Below are positions 8,761 through 17,870 of a stretch of 64,000 bases of DNA, one piece after another. Position 1 is the stretch's first letter. Every line of letters starts with the position of its first letter. The translations under genes were made by a program, and so were the position numbers. The DNA comes from Superficieibacter sp. HKU1. Its GTDB lineage: Bacteria; Pseudomonadota; Gammaproteobacteria; Enterobacterales; Enterobacteriaceae. The DNA is taken from contig NZ_CP119754.1 of assembly GCF_029319185.1 (NCBI RefSeq), forward strand, positions 3,348,001-3,412,000, read 5' to 3'. The notes beneath the pieces are model-generated. The model made no database searches. It worked only from the letters and a program-made list of their open reading frames with translations, and had not been told where the DNA came from.

Positions 8761-9484
8761 GGCTATCCTCGTCGGCAGGCTGATTCTCTTTAGGCACGGC
8801 GGGTTTATCGCCTGCATGGCTGGCGTCTGAATTGAAATTGCCCGCAGGTTTACGGGAGGAAAGCTGACGTTCGATATCGGTCAGGCTCTCCAGTTTACGG
8901 GTCGTGGCATCGAGCTGGCTTTGTAAGAACTGCTGCTGCTGGCGCAGGGTATCCAGCTCCCCGTCGGTGGACTGTTGCAGTTTACTATAGCGATATCGCT
9001 CCTCCGAAAGCTGCAATTGTAACGCCTGGCCGTCGCGCCAGAGCTGATACATCGGGCGCACCTGCGCCGGAATTTGCGGGCTTAAGGCGTCGAGCCGGGT
9101 CACGCTGTCCCGCCGCTCAACCGGGGTAATTTTGGCATTGGCCAGCATGATCCCGCGCCGGAATGCATCCTGCCAGGTGTCATCTGAATAGGTTCGTGCC
9201 CCGGATCTCGCCTGCTGGGGAGAAAGGCGTTCCGCGCAGTCAATGCCGCGCAGCCAGTAAAGCGGGTTTTTATCACTTTCGGCATTGCCCGCCGTCCAGA
9301 TATTTGCGCAGTCGGTGGAGAGAAAATCAGCAACCTGGCTCTGGGGAATTTTGGTCCCGGCTTTATCCAGCGCGCGATGCGGTAAATGCGAGGAGCAACC
9401 GGCCAGCAGCAGGCAGGAAAAGGGGAGCGTCAAAAAACGGCGAGAGATGGCTGCATGATAAAGACGTGCCAGAATGTGTGACAT
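8747..9484 (-). CDS. qseG: QseG (YfhG), outer-membrane lipoprotein linking to the GlrK/GlrR system
   Basis: A signal peptide ends in the lipobox LLLAGC, followed by a periplasmic part with the family stretch NPLYWLRGIDCAERL and a long coiled-coil segment rich in Gln, Leu and Glu. About 245 residues from this start, against 237 in E. coli. In E. coli QseG interacts with the sensor kinase GlrK. The chosen start (MSHILARL) aligns with the E. coli N-terminus and has GGTGA just upstream. An alternative ATG at 9505 overlaps the glrK stop as ATGA and would add 7 residues by translational coupling. Confidence 0.9.
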   Translation of the reverse strand: MSHILARLYHAAISRRFLTLPFSCLLLAGCSSHLPHRALDKAGTKIPQSQVADFLSTDCANIWTAGNAESDKNPLYWLRGIDCAERLSPQQARSGARTYSDDTWQDAFRRGIMLANAKITPVERRDSVTRLDALSPQIPAQVRPMYQLWRDGQALQLQLSEERYRYSKLQQSTDGELDTLRQQQQFLQSQLDATTRKLESLTDIERQLSSRKPAGNFNSDASHAGDKPAVPKENQPADEDSHDKP

Positions 9485-9501
9485 ATTCACCAGATTTATA
9501 T

Positions 9502-10935
9502 TCATTGTAGGTTGTCCGGCCCCGACACGGGAAGTTCGATACGAAAACAGACGTTGCCCGTACTTTCATCAACCAGATGCAGCTCGCCATGCATTCTGCG
9601 AATACAGTCGCGGGCGATACTCAGGCCCAGACCGCTGCCTTTGACCGCACCTTTACGCTGATGGCTGCCCTGATAAAACGGCTCGAAAATCATCGGTTTT
9701 TCAGCATCCGGGATCGGCGTGCCGGTATTGCTCACTTCAATGCGCACCCGGTTATCATAGCGCTGACTGCGAATGTAAATGTTACCGGATTCATTGCCAT
9801 AGTGCACCGCATTCGAATAAAGATTATCCAGAACGCTCATCAATAGCATCGGCTCTGCCAGGCAGGCGGGTTCATCAAGCGTGACGCTGGTTTGCATCAT
9901 TTTTGCCCGCGCCGGCAGACTGTGCGCCGACATTACCATGTCGACCAGCGGAGCGAGATCGACATGCTCAAGTTCGATGGCGCTGTCCGCCAGTTTACGA
10001 TTGTAATCAAGCAATTGCTCAATTAACTTTTGCAGATTACGGCTACTATCATCCAGGATATTCACCACCTCAGCCTGCTCCGCGGTAAGCGGCCCAACCA
10101 CCTGATCGGCTAACAGTTCGGTGCCTTCACGCATGCTGGCCAGCGGCGTTTTTAATTCATGGGAGAGATGACGTAAAAACTGGTGACGCTGTGCTTCAAG
10201 CCATGACAGGCGCTCGCTTAGCCAGATGATCCGTTGTCCGACAGAGCGCAATTCGCGCGGCCCGCGAAACACCACGGTATTACCCAGCGAGCGCCCTTCT
10301 CCCAGACGGTTGATCATACGCTCAATGCCTTTTACCGGTCCAATAATCATCCGGGTAAATAACAGCACCATCAGCAAGCTAACCAGAAAGAGGAGCAGCG
10401 CCTGCCAGCCAAAAAACTGCCCGCGTTCGGCGATTTCCTGCTGGAGCTGCTGACCACGGGAAAAAACGACGGCACGCGTGGCCTGCACCATATCGGTATT
10501 GGCGCTGGCGAAAGCTTCTAACTGGCGGGCGGATTGGGTGGTGGGACCATTATTAAGACACTGTAACTGGGCCAGCGCATTGAGATCCTGACGCAGAACC
10601 TGATAGAGCTTGTCATCCGGCAGCACACCCGCGTGCGCATCCAGCATGTCGATGTAGCGCTTACGCTGCCCCTGATACACCCGTGCCAGGGTAGGATCGT
10701 CAAGCACGCAGTACTGACGATAGCTGCGCTCCATTTCCAGCGCCGCATTGGTCATCGCTTCGCTGCGACGCGCGTCAATCAGGGTCGTGCGGTTGGTCTG
10801 CGCAGCCTGTGCGCTGAGCGCGTTCAGGCTTTGCCATGCCTGCCACGCCAGCACCAGGAGTGGCAGCAGGATCAGCAAAAACGCCAGCATAACCAGTTGT
10901 CGTAGCGAACGGGGGAAAATGGACCAGCGCTTCAA
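9502..10935 (-). CDS. glrK: GlrK (YfhK/QseE), membrane sensor histidine kinase
   Basis: The product has 477 residues (E. coli 475). A first membrane helix follows FPRSLRQLVMLAFLL, then a periplasmic helical domain, a second helix, and HAMP. The dimerisation domain has the phospho-accepting His in FLRHLSHELKTPLASM. The ATPase domain has the N box (NLYSNAVHYG) and a G box (GSGLGLSIA). It phosphorylates GlrR and so controls glmY. The start is taken as TTG at 10935 (LKRW...), with GAGAG upstream, matching the start of the E. coli protein; the frame is open to 10995 but those residues have no counterpart. The glmY terminator lies about 60 bp upstream. Confidence 0.95.
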   Translation of the reverse strand: MKRWSIFPRSLRQLVMLAFLLILLPLLVLAWQAWQSLNALSAQAAQTNRTTLIDARRSEAMTNAALEMERSYRQYCVLDDPTLARVYQGQRKRYIDMLDAHAGVLPDDKLYQVLRQDLNALAQLQCLNNGPTTQSARQLEAFASANTDMVQATRAVVFSRGQQLQQEIAERGQFFGWQALLLFLVSLLMVLLFTRMIIGPVKGIERMINRLGEGRSLGNTVVFRGPRELRSVGQRIIWLSERLSWLEAQRHQFLRHLSHELKTPLASMREGTELLADQVVGPLTAEQAEVVNILDDSSRNLQKLIEQLLDYNRKLADSAIELEHVDLAPLVDMVMSAHSLPARAKMMQTSVTLDEPACLAEPMLLMSVLDNLYSNAVHYGNESGNIYIRSQRYDNRVRIEVSNTGTPIPDAEKPMIFEPFYQGSHQRKGAVKGSGLGLSIARDCIRRMHGELHLVDESTGNVCFRIELPVSGPDNLQ

Positions 10936-10993
10936 GGTGTTACTCTCATCAGACCCGAATAGGGCGATGCTAACTGAGGCGGAAGACAGATAC

Positions 10994-11180
10994 AATAAAG
11001 CCGGGTATTAACCCGGCTTTATTATTAAATTAGGCGGTGCCTAACTCGACGTTTCGCCCGATGGTTGATAAAGCGCAAGGCTGTTATCAGAAGCTGGACG
11101 GCAGGCACCTTGTTGTGCGTCATTCGAGGTTTATGTAGCGCGTCCCGAAGGGGCTGACATAAGAAGGTGAATGAGCCACT
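10994..11180 (-). ncRNA. glmY: GlmY small regulatory RNA
   Basis: On the minus strand the region begins AGTGGCTCATTCACC and ends in a perfect terminator hairpin (10994-11006 with 11011-11023, loop ATTA, then a T-rich tail). Size, about 187 nt, and position between purL and glrK match E. coli GlmY (184 nt), and much of the remembered sequence is conserved. GlmY sequesters the adaptor RapZ, sparing GlmZ from RNase E, so glmS is translated when glucosamine-6-phosphate is low. It is transcribed towards glrK and probably partly reads through into it. Exact ends are inferred from the E. coli homologue. Confidence 0.93.
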
Positions 11181-11186
11181 GCTTAG

Positions 11187-11208
11187 TATTATGCAGCATG
11201 CGTGCCAG
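11187..11208 (-). promoter_or_regulatory. Overlapping sigma54 and sigma70 promoters of glmY
   Basis: On the minus strand CTGGCAC is followed by CTGCAT, giving GG (11206-11205) and GC (11194-11193) exactly 10 bases apart, the sigma54 -24/-12 pattern, about 12 bases before the inferred glmY 5' end. CATAAT at 11192-11187 overlaps the -12 element and could serve as a sigma70 -10. E. coli glmY is known to have such overlapping promoters. Confidence 0.85.
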
Positions 11209-11296
11209 GTTTGAAAATGATTTGTTATTACTATGTTTTATAAAGAGTTTATCGCTTAATAATCTGTCATCACCGCAGGTGCTTTTTCAGCCAAAG

Positions 11297-11409
11297 TGTC
11301 GCCAAAAAACAACACCTAAAGTTAGCATTTTGTTATCATTGTAAAATCAATAGCTTACGTGTCGCAATTAAGCGACACGCCTTAAGCACAATGTCGGGTT
11401 TTGCAGACA
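11297..11409. promoter_or_regulatory. Three GlrR-type upstream activating sites for glmY
   Basis: The GlrR motif TGTC-N10-GACA occurs perfectly at 11360-11377 and 11392-11409. A third copy with one mismatch (AACA for GACA) is at 11297-11314. They lie about 117-229 bases upstream of the glmY start, the right range for sigma54 enhancers looped back by IHF. The intervening sequence is AT-rich. Confidence 0.85.
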
Positions 11410-11473
11410 CCTTTTGCCGATCAAACTCACATCAGGCCGCATATTGATGAAAAACGTTATACCGTGGAATGAT

Positions 11474-11578
11474 GCCCGGTGGCGCTGCGCTTACCGGGCC
11501 TACAGGTCGCTGGGGTTACAAATAACGTATTGCTATTCAGGAATTTGTAGGCCGGGTAAGGCGAAGCCGCCACCCGAC
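11474..11578. repeat. Second REP pair (BIME), between the glmY enhancers and purL
   Basis: REP units at 11474-11503 and 11547-11578 are inverted to one another and nearly identical to those at 6852-6947. The spacer differs in sequence and length. The element occupies the gap just past the 3' end of purL. Confidence 0.9.
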
Positions 11579-11619
11579 AAAAAAACGCTGAAGCATCCGC
11601 TGCGAAGCCGCCTGCTGTT

Positions 11620-14600
11620 TTAACCCAGCTGCTTACGCGCGTTGCGGAAAATACGCATCCACGGGCTGTCTTCACCCCAGTTTTCCGGATGCCAGGAGTT
11701 GCTGACGGTGCGGAAAACGCGCTCCGGGTGCGGCATCATGACGGTGACGCGGCCGCTTTCGCTGGTCACGGCGGTGATGCCGTTTGGTGAGCCGTTCGGG
11801 TTCGCCGGATAGGTTTCAGTCACCTTACCGAAGTTATCCACGTAGCGCAGCGCCACCAGCCCTTTACTTTCAAGCGTCGCCAGATGCGCCGCATCGCGCA
11901 CTTCCACACGCCCTTCCCCGTGCGACACGGCAATCGGCATCTGCGATCCCACCATGCCCTGCAACAGCAGCGACGGGCTTTGCGTCACTTCCACCAGACT
12001 AAACCGGGCCTCGAAGCGATCGGAGTGGTTACGCACAAAGCGCGGCCACTGTTCGCTGCCGGGGATCAGCTCACGCAGGTTCGACATCATCTGACAACCG
12101 TTGCAGACCCCAAGTGCCAGCGTTTGCGGACGGTGGAAGAACGTCTCGAACTCATCGCGCACGCGGTTATTAAAGAGAATGGATTTGGCCCATCCCTCAC
12201 CCGCGCCCAGCACATCACCATAAGAAAAGCCGCCGCAGGCCACCAGCGCCTGGAAACTCTCCAGCCCGGTACGCCCTGCCAGCAGATCGCTCATATGTAC
12301 GTCAATCGCATCAAAACCGGCGCGGTGGAATGCCGCGGCCATTTCAACATGCGAGTTGACGCCCTGCTCGCGCAGGACGGCAACTTTCGGACGAGCTCCG
12401 GTGGCGATGTAAGGCGCGGCAATATCCTCATTGAGATCAAATGAGAGCGTAACATTGAGACCCGGATCGTTGTCGTGGCGTTTAGCCTCGTGTTCCTGAT
12501 CTGCACACTCCGGGTTGTCGCGCAGGCGCTGCATTTGCCAGGTGGTTTCTGCCCACCACAGACGCAGGGTGGTACGACTTTCGCTAAATACCACCTGCTC
12601 ACCCGCGGTGATGACAAAGCGATCGCCCGCCACCGCCTGCCCCAGGTAGTGAACGCAATCGCCAAGACCGTGCGCGTTAAGCACGCCTTCCACCGCCTCG
12701 CGCTCTGCCGCACGTACCTGAATGACCGCGCCCAGTTCTTCATTGAACAGCGCCGCCAGACGATCGTCACCGAGGCTGGCAATATCAGCCTCAACGCCAC
12801 AGTGACCGGCAAAAGCCATTTCTGCCAGCGTGACCAGCAGTCCGCCGTCGGAACGGTCGTGGTAAGCCAGTAACTGACGCGCCGCCACCAGCGCCTGAAT
12901 CGCATCGTAGAACCCTTTAAGCTGTTCAACGCTGCGCACGTCTGCTGGCGTATTGCCTAACTGGCGGTAAACCTGCGCCAGCGCCGTGGCACCCAGCGCA
13001 TTTTTGCCCTGCCCCAGGTCGATCAGCAGCAGCGCGTTATCTTCCACCGAAAGCTGCGGCGTAATGGTCTGGCGCACATCTTCCACGCGGGCAAACGCGG
13101 TGATTACCAGCGACAGCGGCGAGGTCATTTCGCGCTGCTCGCTGCCTTCCTGCCAGCGGGTTTTCATCGACATGGAGTCTTTACCCACCGGGATGGTCAG
13201 TCCTAACGCCGGACACAGTTCTTCGCCCACCGCTTTCACTGCTTCATACAGGCCGGCATCTTCACCCGGATGTCCGGCAGCGGCCATCCAGTTGGCGGAG
13301 AGCTTAATGCGTTTAATATCACCGATTTGGGTGGCGGCAATGTTGGTCAGCGCTTCGCCGACCGCCAGACGCGCAGAGGCGGCGAAGTCCAGCAGCGCTA
13401 CCGGCGCACGTTCGCCCAGCGACATGGCTTCCCCATAATAGCTGTCGAGGCTGGCGGTGGTGACCGCGCAGTTAGCGACCGGTATCTGCCAGGGGCCGAC
13501 CATCTGATCGCGCGCCACCATCCCGGTTACGGTACGGTCGCCGATCGTCACCAGGAAGGTTTTCTCCGCCACCGTCGGCAGGTGCAGGACACGATTCACC
13601 GCCTCCGCGACGGTAATGTTCTGGCGATCAAAAGTATCGCCCGCCGCTTTACGCGTCTGAACGTCGCGGGTCATTTTCGGCGTTTTACCCAGCAGTACAT
13701 CCAGCGGCAGATCGACAGGCTGATTGTCGAAGTGACGGTCATTCATCGTCAGATGCAGCTCTTCTGTTGCTTCACCGATCACCGCATACGGCGCACGTTC
13801 GCGCTGGCACAGTTCGTCAAACAGTGAAAGCTGGTCAGCCGCCACTGCCAGTACATAGCGTTCCTGCGATTCGTTACACCAGATTTCCAGCGGGCTCATG
13901 CCCGGTTCATCGCTGAGCACATCGCGCAGCTCAAATTTTCCGCCGCGTCCGCCGTCGCTGACCAGTTCAGGCATGGCGTTAGACAAGCCGCCCGCGCCCA
14001 CGTCGTGAATGAAGAGGATTGGGTTGGCGTCGCCCAGCTGCCAGCAGCGGTCGATCACTTCCTGACAGCGACGCTCCATTTCCGGGTTATCACGCTGTAC
14101 GGAGGCAAAATCAAGATCCGCATCAGACTGACCGGAGGCCATGGATGATGCAGCCCCGCCGCCCAGGCCGATATTCATCGCCGGACCGCCAAGGACGATC
14201 AGCTTCGCCCCGACCACGATCTCACCTTTTTGCACGTGATCGGCACGGATGTTGCCGATCCCACCGGCCAGCATGATCGGCTTATGGTAACCGCGCAGTT
14301 CTTCCCCGTTGTGGCTGTTGACCTTCTCTTCGTAAGTACGGAAGTAGCCGTTCAGCGCCGGACGGCCAAATTCGTTGTTAAATGCCGCGCCGCCCAGCGG
14401 GCCGTCGGTCATGATATCCAGCGCGGTGACAATACGTTCCGGCTTGCCAAAATCCTCTTCCCACGGCTGTTCGAAACCGGGAATACGCAGGTTAGAAACC
14501 GAGAAGCCCACCAGCCCGGCTTTCGGCTTCGCCCCGCGCCCGGTGGCTCCCTCGTCACGGATTTCACCGCCTGAGCCGGTTGCCGCGCCAGGCCACGGAG

Positions 14601-15507
14601 AGATCGCCGTAGGGTGGTTATGGGTTTCGACCTTCATCAGAATATGCGCATCTTCCTGGTGGAAGTCATAGCGCCCGGTGTCATGGTCCGCAAAATAGCG
14701 GCCCACCGCCGAACCTTCCATGACCGCGGCATTGTCTTTATAAGCCGACAGCACGAAGTCCGGGGTTTTCTCAAAGGTATTTTTAATCATCTTAAACAGC
14801 GATTTCGGCTGCTGTTCGCCGTCGATAACCCAGTCGGCGTTAAAAATCTTGTGGCGGCAGTGCTCAGAGTTGGCCTGCGCAAACATATACAGTTCGATAT
14901 CGTTGGGATTGCGGCCCAGTTTAGTGAAGGCAGAGTGCAGATAATCAATTTCATCATCCGCCAGCGCCAGCCCGAGGCGCAGGTTAGCATCGGCCAGTGC
15001 CTGACGCCCTTCCCCCAGCACATCGACGCTGGTCACCGGTGCCGGCTGGTGATGAGCAAACAGCTGTTCCGCTTGTTCCTGCGAGGTAAACACGGTCTCC
15101 ATCATGCGGTCGTGAAGTTCTGCGGCAACCGTCTGCCACTGTTCAGCCGTCAGCGTTGACGCTTCGACATAATATGCCACGCCGCGTTCAAGACGATTAA
15201 TCTGCTGTAAACCACAGTTGTGAGCGATGTCGGTGGCTTTAGAAGACCAGGGAGAGATGGTGCCCGGACGTGGCGTTACCAGCAGCAGTTTTCCTGAAGG
15301 GGTATGGCTGTTGAGGTGCGGACCGTAGGTTAACAAACGCTCAAGTTGGGCGTGCTCTTCCGCCGTTAGCGGCGCGTCAAGATCGGCAAAATGGACGTAC
15401 TCAGCGTAAAGGGTGCTTACCGGCAGGTTGAACGCCTGAAAGCGTGCCAGCAGTTTATTCATTCGGAATGCCGACAGTGCAGGCGAACCACGCAGAATTT
15501 CCATCAT
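11620..15507 (-). CDS. purL: PurL, phosphoribosylformylglycinamidine synthase
   Basis: This 1295-residue large-type FGAM synthase, the same length as E. coli PurL, catalyses the fourth step of purine synthesis (FGAR + Gln + ATP to FGAM). Order: N-terminal PurS-like domain, linker, two AIR-synthase-type halves (KVETHNHPTAISPWPGAATG is the catalytic/ATP region), then a C-terminal glutamine amidotransferase with the nucleophile Cys in GVCNGCQ and a His/Glu pair in MPHPERVFR. The start MMEILRGSPALS agrees with the family. A PurR operator overlaps the promoter upstream. It is a single-gene unit; a REP pair follows it. Confidence 0.98.
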   Translation of the reverse strand: MMEILRGSPALSAFRMNKLLARFQAFNLPVSTLYAEYVHFADLDAPLTAEEHAQLERLLTYGPHLNSHTPSGKLLLVTPRPGTISPWSSKATDIAHNCGLQQINRLERGVAYYVEASTLTAEQWQTVAAELHDRMMETVFTSQEQAEQLFAHHQPAPVTSVDVLGEGRQALADANLRLGLALADDEIDYLHSAFTKLGRNPNDIELYMFAQANSEHCRHKIFNADWVIDGEQQPKSLFKMIKNTFEKTPDFVLSAYKDNAAVMEGSAVGRYFADHDTGRYDFHQEDAHILMKVETHNHPTAISPWPGAATGSGGEIRDEGATGRGAKPKAGLVGFSVSNLRIPGFEQPWEEDFGKPERIVTALDIMTDGPLGGAAFNNEFGRPALNGYFRTYEEKVNSHNGEELRGYHKPIMLAGGIGNIRADHVQKGEIVVGAKLIVLGGPAMNIGLGGGAASSMASGQSDADLDFASVQRDNPEMERRCQEVIDRCWQLGDANPILFIHDVGAGGLSNAMPELVSDGGRGGKFELRDVLSDEPGMSPLEIWCNESQERYVLAVAADQLSLFDELCQRERAPYAVIGEATEELHLTMNDRHFDNQPVDLPLDVLLGKTPKMTRDVQTRKAAGDTFDRQNITVAEAVNRVLHLPTVAEKTFLVTIGDRTVTGMVARDQMVGPWQIPVANCAVTTASLDSYYGEAMSLGERAPVALLDFAASARLAVGEALTNIAATQIGDIKRIKLSANWMAAAGHPGEDAGLYEAVKAVGEELCPALGLTIPVGKDSMSMKTRWQEGSEQREMTSPLSLVITAFARVEDVRQTITPQLSVEDNALLLIDLGQGKNALGATALAQVYRQLGNTPADVRSVEQLKGFYDAIQALVAARQLLAYHDRSDGGLLVTLAEMAFAGHCGVEADIASLGDDRLAALFNEELGAVIQVRAAEREAVEGVLNAHGLGDCVHYLGQAVAGDRFVITAGEQVVFSESRTTLRLWWAETTWQMQRLRDNPECADQEHEAKRHDNDPGLNVTLSFDLNEDIAAPYIATGARPKVAVLREQGVNSHVEMAAAFHRAGFDAIDVHMSDLLAGRTGLESFQALVACGGFSYGDVLGAGEGWAKSILFNNRVRDEFETFFHRPQTLALGVCNGCQMMSNLRELIPGSEQWPRFVRNHSDRFEARFSLVEVTQSPSLLLQGMVGSQMPIAVSHGEGRVEVRDAAHLATLESKGLVALRYVDNFGKVTETYPANPNGSPNGITAVTSESGRVTVMMPHPERVFRTVSNSWHPENWGEDSPWMRIFRNARKQLG

Positions 15508-15559
15508 AATCTCTCGTCTTCTCAGTTTTCAGTGTGCGCAAGGGGGGAAAACGGGCGTC

Positions 15560-15598
15560 ATTATAAAGAATAGTGAGCCGTGACGAAACCGTTTGCGT
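15560..15598 (-). promoter_or_regulatory. purL promoter with PurR operator
   Basis: On the minus strand ACGCAAACGGTTTCGT (15598-15583) matches the PurR box ACGCAAACGTTTGCGT in 14 of 16 positions. TATAAT at 15565-15560 is a perfect -10, and TTTCGT, 17 bases upstream and inside the operator, serves as a weak -35. Repressor bound here would block RNA polymerase directly. Confidence 0.88.
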
Positions 15599-15763
15599 CG
15601 AAATAAAATGCCGCCCCATTTTTACCATTCAGTGTGGCACAGGGTCTGAAAAAGTTGCCAGACGGCGTAATGTTAAGCAAAATGCCGCTCTTTCTGAAAC
15701 ATCCGCTCACATTATGCGGGCCGCAAAATTGCACGACCAGACAGGGCGAAGAGAATTAACTAT

Positions 15764-17305
15764 TTGAAAAAATTAAAGATTAATTACCCGCTGGTGGGCA
15801 TTGTTGCACTGCTGCTGTTCGTTGCTCTGTCAGCCGCCTTTATCTGGCATCACCGACCGGAAAACCGTATTGCGGCAATCAAGGCGCGCGGCGAACTGCG
15901 TATCAGTACCCTGACCTCGCCGATGACCTACATCAACATTAACGGTAAAGTCGAAGGGTTTGATTACGAACTGGCGCAGCAGTTTGCCGACGAGCTTGGC
16001 GTGCGTCTTAAGGTGACGATCAGACCGACGATCGGTCAACTGTTTGACGATCTCGATAACGGTAAAGCCGATATCCTGGCGGCCGGTCTGGTATGGAATA
16101 GCGAGCGGGCAAAACATTATCAGCCGGGCCCACCCTATTCTTCTGTTTCACAGCAGCTGGTTTACCGCGTCGGAAATACCCGTCCACGTTCGCTGGCGGC
16201 CATTGATGCCAGCCAGCTTACCATCGCCCCGGGTCATGCGGTCATCAACGATCTGCGTGAGCTGAAGGCCAGCAAGTTCCCGGATCTTAACTGGACGGTC
16301 GACGATAAACGCAGCAGCCAGATCCTGATGGAAGATGTGGTTGCGGGGCGGATTGACTATACCATTGCCGATTCCGGGGCCATCAGCCTCTTTCAGCGGG
16401 TTCATCCGGAGCTGGCGGTGGCGCTGGACGTGACCGATGAACAACCCGTCACCTGGTTTAGCGTGCAGGATAACGATAAAACCCTGTTTGATGCGATGCG
16501 CGTTTTCTTCAGTAAGACCAGCACCGAGGGAGCCATCGCGCGTCTGGAAGAGAAGTATCTCGGGCACGGCCAGGATTTTGACTATGTCGATACCCGCTCA
16601 TTCCTGCGGGCGATTGACAGCATCCTGCCGGATTTCCAGCCGCTGTTTGAGAAGTATGCTGACAGTATTGACTGGCGTTTACTGGCCGCCATTTCTTATC
16701 AGGAATCGCACTGGGACCCGCTGGCGACGTCGCCGACCGGAGTACGCGGCATGATGATGCTGACCCGCAATACGGCGCAAAGCCTGGGCTTAAGCGATCG
16801 CACCGACGCCGAGCAAAGCATCAGCGGCGGGATGCGCTATCTGCGGGAGCTGATCGGTAAGGTACCGGAGACGGTACCGGAAAGCGAACGGATCTGGTTT
16901 GCACTGGCGGCGTATAATATGGGCTACGCGCATATGCTGGACGTCAGGGCATTAACCGCAAGACAAAATGGCAATCCCGATAGCTGGGCAGAGGTCAAAC
17001 AGCGTTTACCGCTGCTCGCTCAGAAGCCCATTTACAGCAGCCTGACCTATGGGTATGCGCGGGGACATGAAGCCTACGCGTTTGTGGAAAACATCCGCAA
17101 GTATCAAATCAGTCTGGTGGGCTATTTACTGGAGAAAGACCGGTTAACGGAAAAAGCGCTCCAGCTTTCGCAGGCTTATCCGGTGGTACCTGCCGATACG
17201 CTGGCGCAGGAAGCATCGCCCGCTGTTCCGTTCTTATCAATGCTCAACAAACGTAACGATCCCCCCTGGAAAGCACCGATTCTGAGCGAAGGGGCGCGGC
17301 GCTAG
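15764..17305 (+). CDS. mltF: MltF (YfhD), membrane-bound lytic murein transglycosylase F
   Basis: The product has 513 residues (E. coli 518). A signal/anchor segment at residues about 9-28 is followed by a periplasmic ABC-type solute-binding module (residues about 40-268), then a lysozyme-like transglycosylase domain. The catalytic Glu is Glu314 in AISYQESHWD. The enzyme cleaves peptidoglycan glycan strands with 1,6-anhydro ring formation; the N-terminal module senses muropeptides in the family. The start is TTG, with GAAGAGA 7-13 bases upstream, as I recall for E. coli. The stop codon overlaps that of tadA on the other strand (CTAG, 17302-17305). Confidence 0.96.
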   Translation: MKKLKINYPLVGIVALLLFVALSAAFIWHHRPENRIAAIKARGELRISTLTSPMTYININGKVEGFDYELAQQFADELGVRLKVTIRPTIGQLFDDLDNGKADILAAGLVWNSERAKHYQPGPPYSSVSQQLVYRVGNTRPRSLAAIDASQLTIAPGHAVINDLRELKASKFPDLNWTVDDKRSSQILMEDVVAGRIDYTIADSGAISLFQRVHPELAVALDVTDEQPVTWFSVQDNDKTLFDAMRVFFSKTSTEGAIARLEEKYLGHGQDFDYVDTRSFLRAIDSILPDFQPLFEKYADSIDWRLLAAISYQESHWDPLATSPTGVRGMMMLTRNTAQSLGLSDRTDAEQSISGGMRYLRELIGKVPETVPESERIWFALAAYNMGYAHMLDVRALTARQNGNPDSWAEVKQRLPLLAQKPIYSSLTYGYARGHEAYAFVENIRKYQISLVGYLLEKDRLTEKALQLSQAYPVVPADTLAQEASPAVPFLSMLNKRNDPPWKAPILSEGARR

Positions 17306-17805
17306 CCCTGCCCCTTTTCTGCCTGTTTGAGGGCTTTCTTGACCTGGCGGCGATAACGGAAAAAATCGCTGAGCAGCGCGGCGCATTCTTCCCGCAGCAC
17401 GCCCTCGGTAAATTCAACCCGGTGATTCATGCCGGGATGATGCAGCACATCCATTAACGATCCGGCGGCCCCGGTTTTGGCGTCACGTGCGCCAAACACC
17501 AGCTGCCCGATGCGGCTATGGACCATCGCCCCGGCGCACATTACGCAGGGTTCCAGGGTGACATACAGCGTGGTATCGATCAGGCGATAGTTTTGTAGCA
17601 CCAGTCCGCCCTGGCGCAGGGCCATAATTTCCGCATGCGCCGTCGGATCGTGACGGCCTATTGGCCGGTTCCAGCCCTCGCCTATGACCTGATTATTATG
17701 AACCAGCACCGCCCCGACCGGCACCTCGCCTTCGTCCCAGGCCCGTTGAGCCAGCGTCAGCGCATGGCGCATCCAGTGTTCATGATTCAGTTCGTGGTCG
17801 GACAA
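17302..17805 (-). CDS. tadA: TadA, tRNA-specific adenosine deaminase
   Basis: This zinc-dependent deaminase converts A34 to inosine in tRNA-Arg(ACG). HAEIMALRQGG carries the His and Glu, and the PCVMCAGAM motif carries the two zinc cysteines. From the TTG at 17805 it has 167 residues, as in E. coli, with GGAG 8 bases before the start. The frame is also open to an ATG at 17838, giving 178 residues, the older annotation in E. coli. Zinc ligands and catalytic Glu are intact. Confidence 0.96.
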   Translation of the reverse strand: MSDHELNHEHWMRHALTLAQRAWDEGEVPVGAVLVHNNQVIGEGWNRPIGRHDPTAHAEIMALRQGGLVLQNYRLIDTTLYVTLEPCVMCAGAMVHSRIGQLVFGARDAKTGAAGSLMDVLHHPGMNHRVEFTEGVLREECAALLSDFFRYRRQVKKALKQAEKGQG

Positions 17806-17870
17806 AGCGGACACTCCAGAGAGAAAAGCGGGGCGCATTATACACAGCCGTTATCTTTTAAACACCTTTC

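Noticed and set aside
11041..11180. Protein-coding potential in the glrK-purL gap
   Set aside because: The stretch matches the sRNA GlmY and has no ORF of quality.
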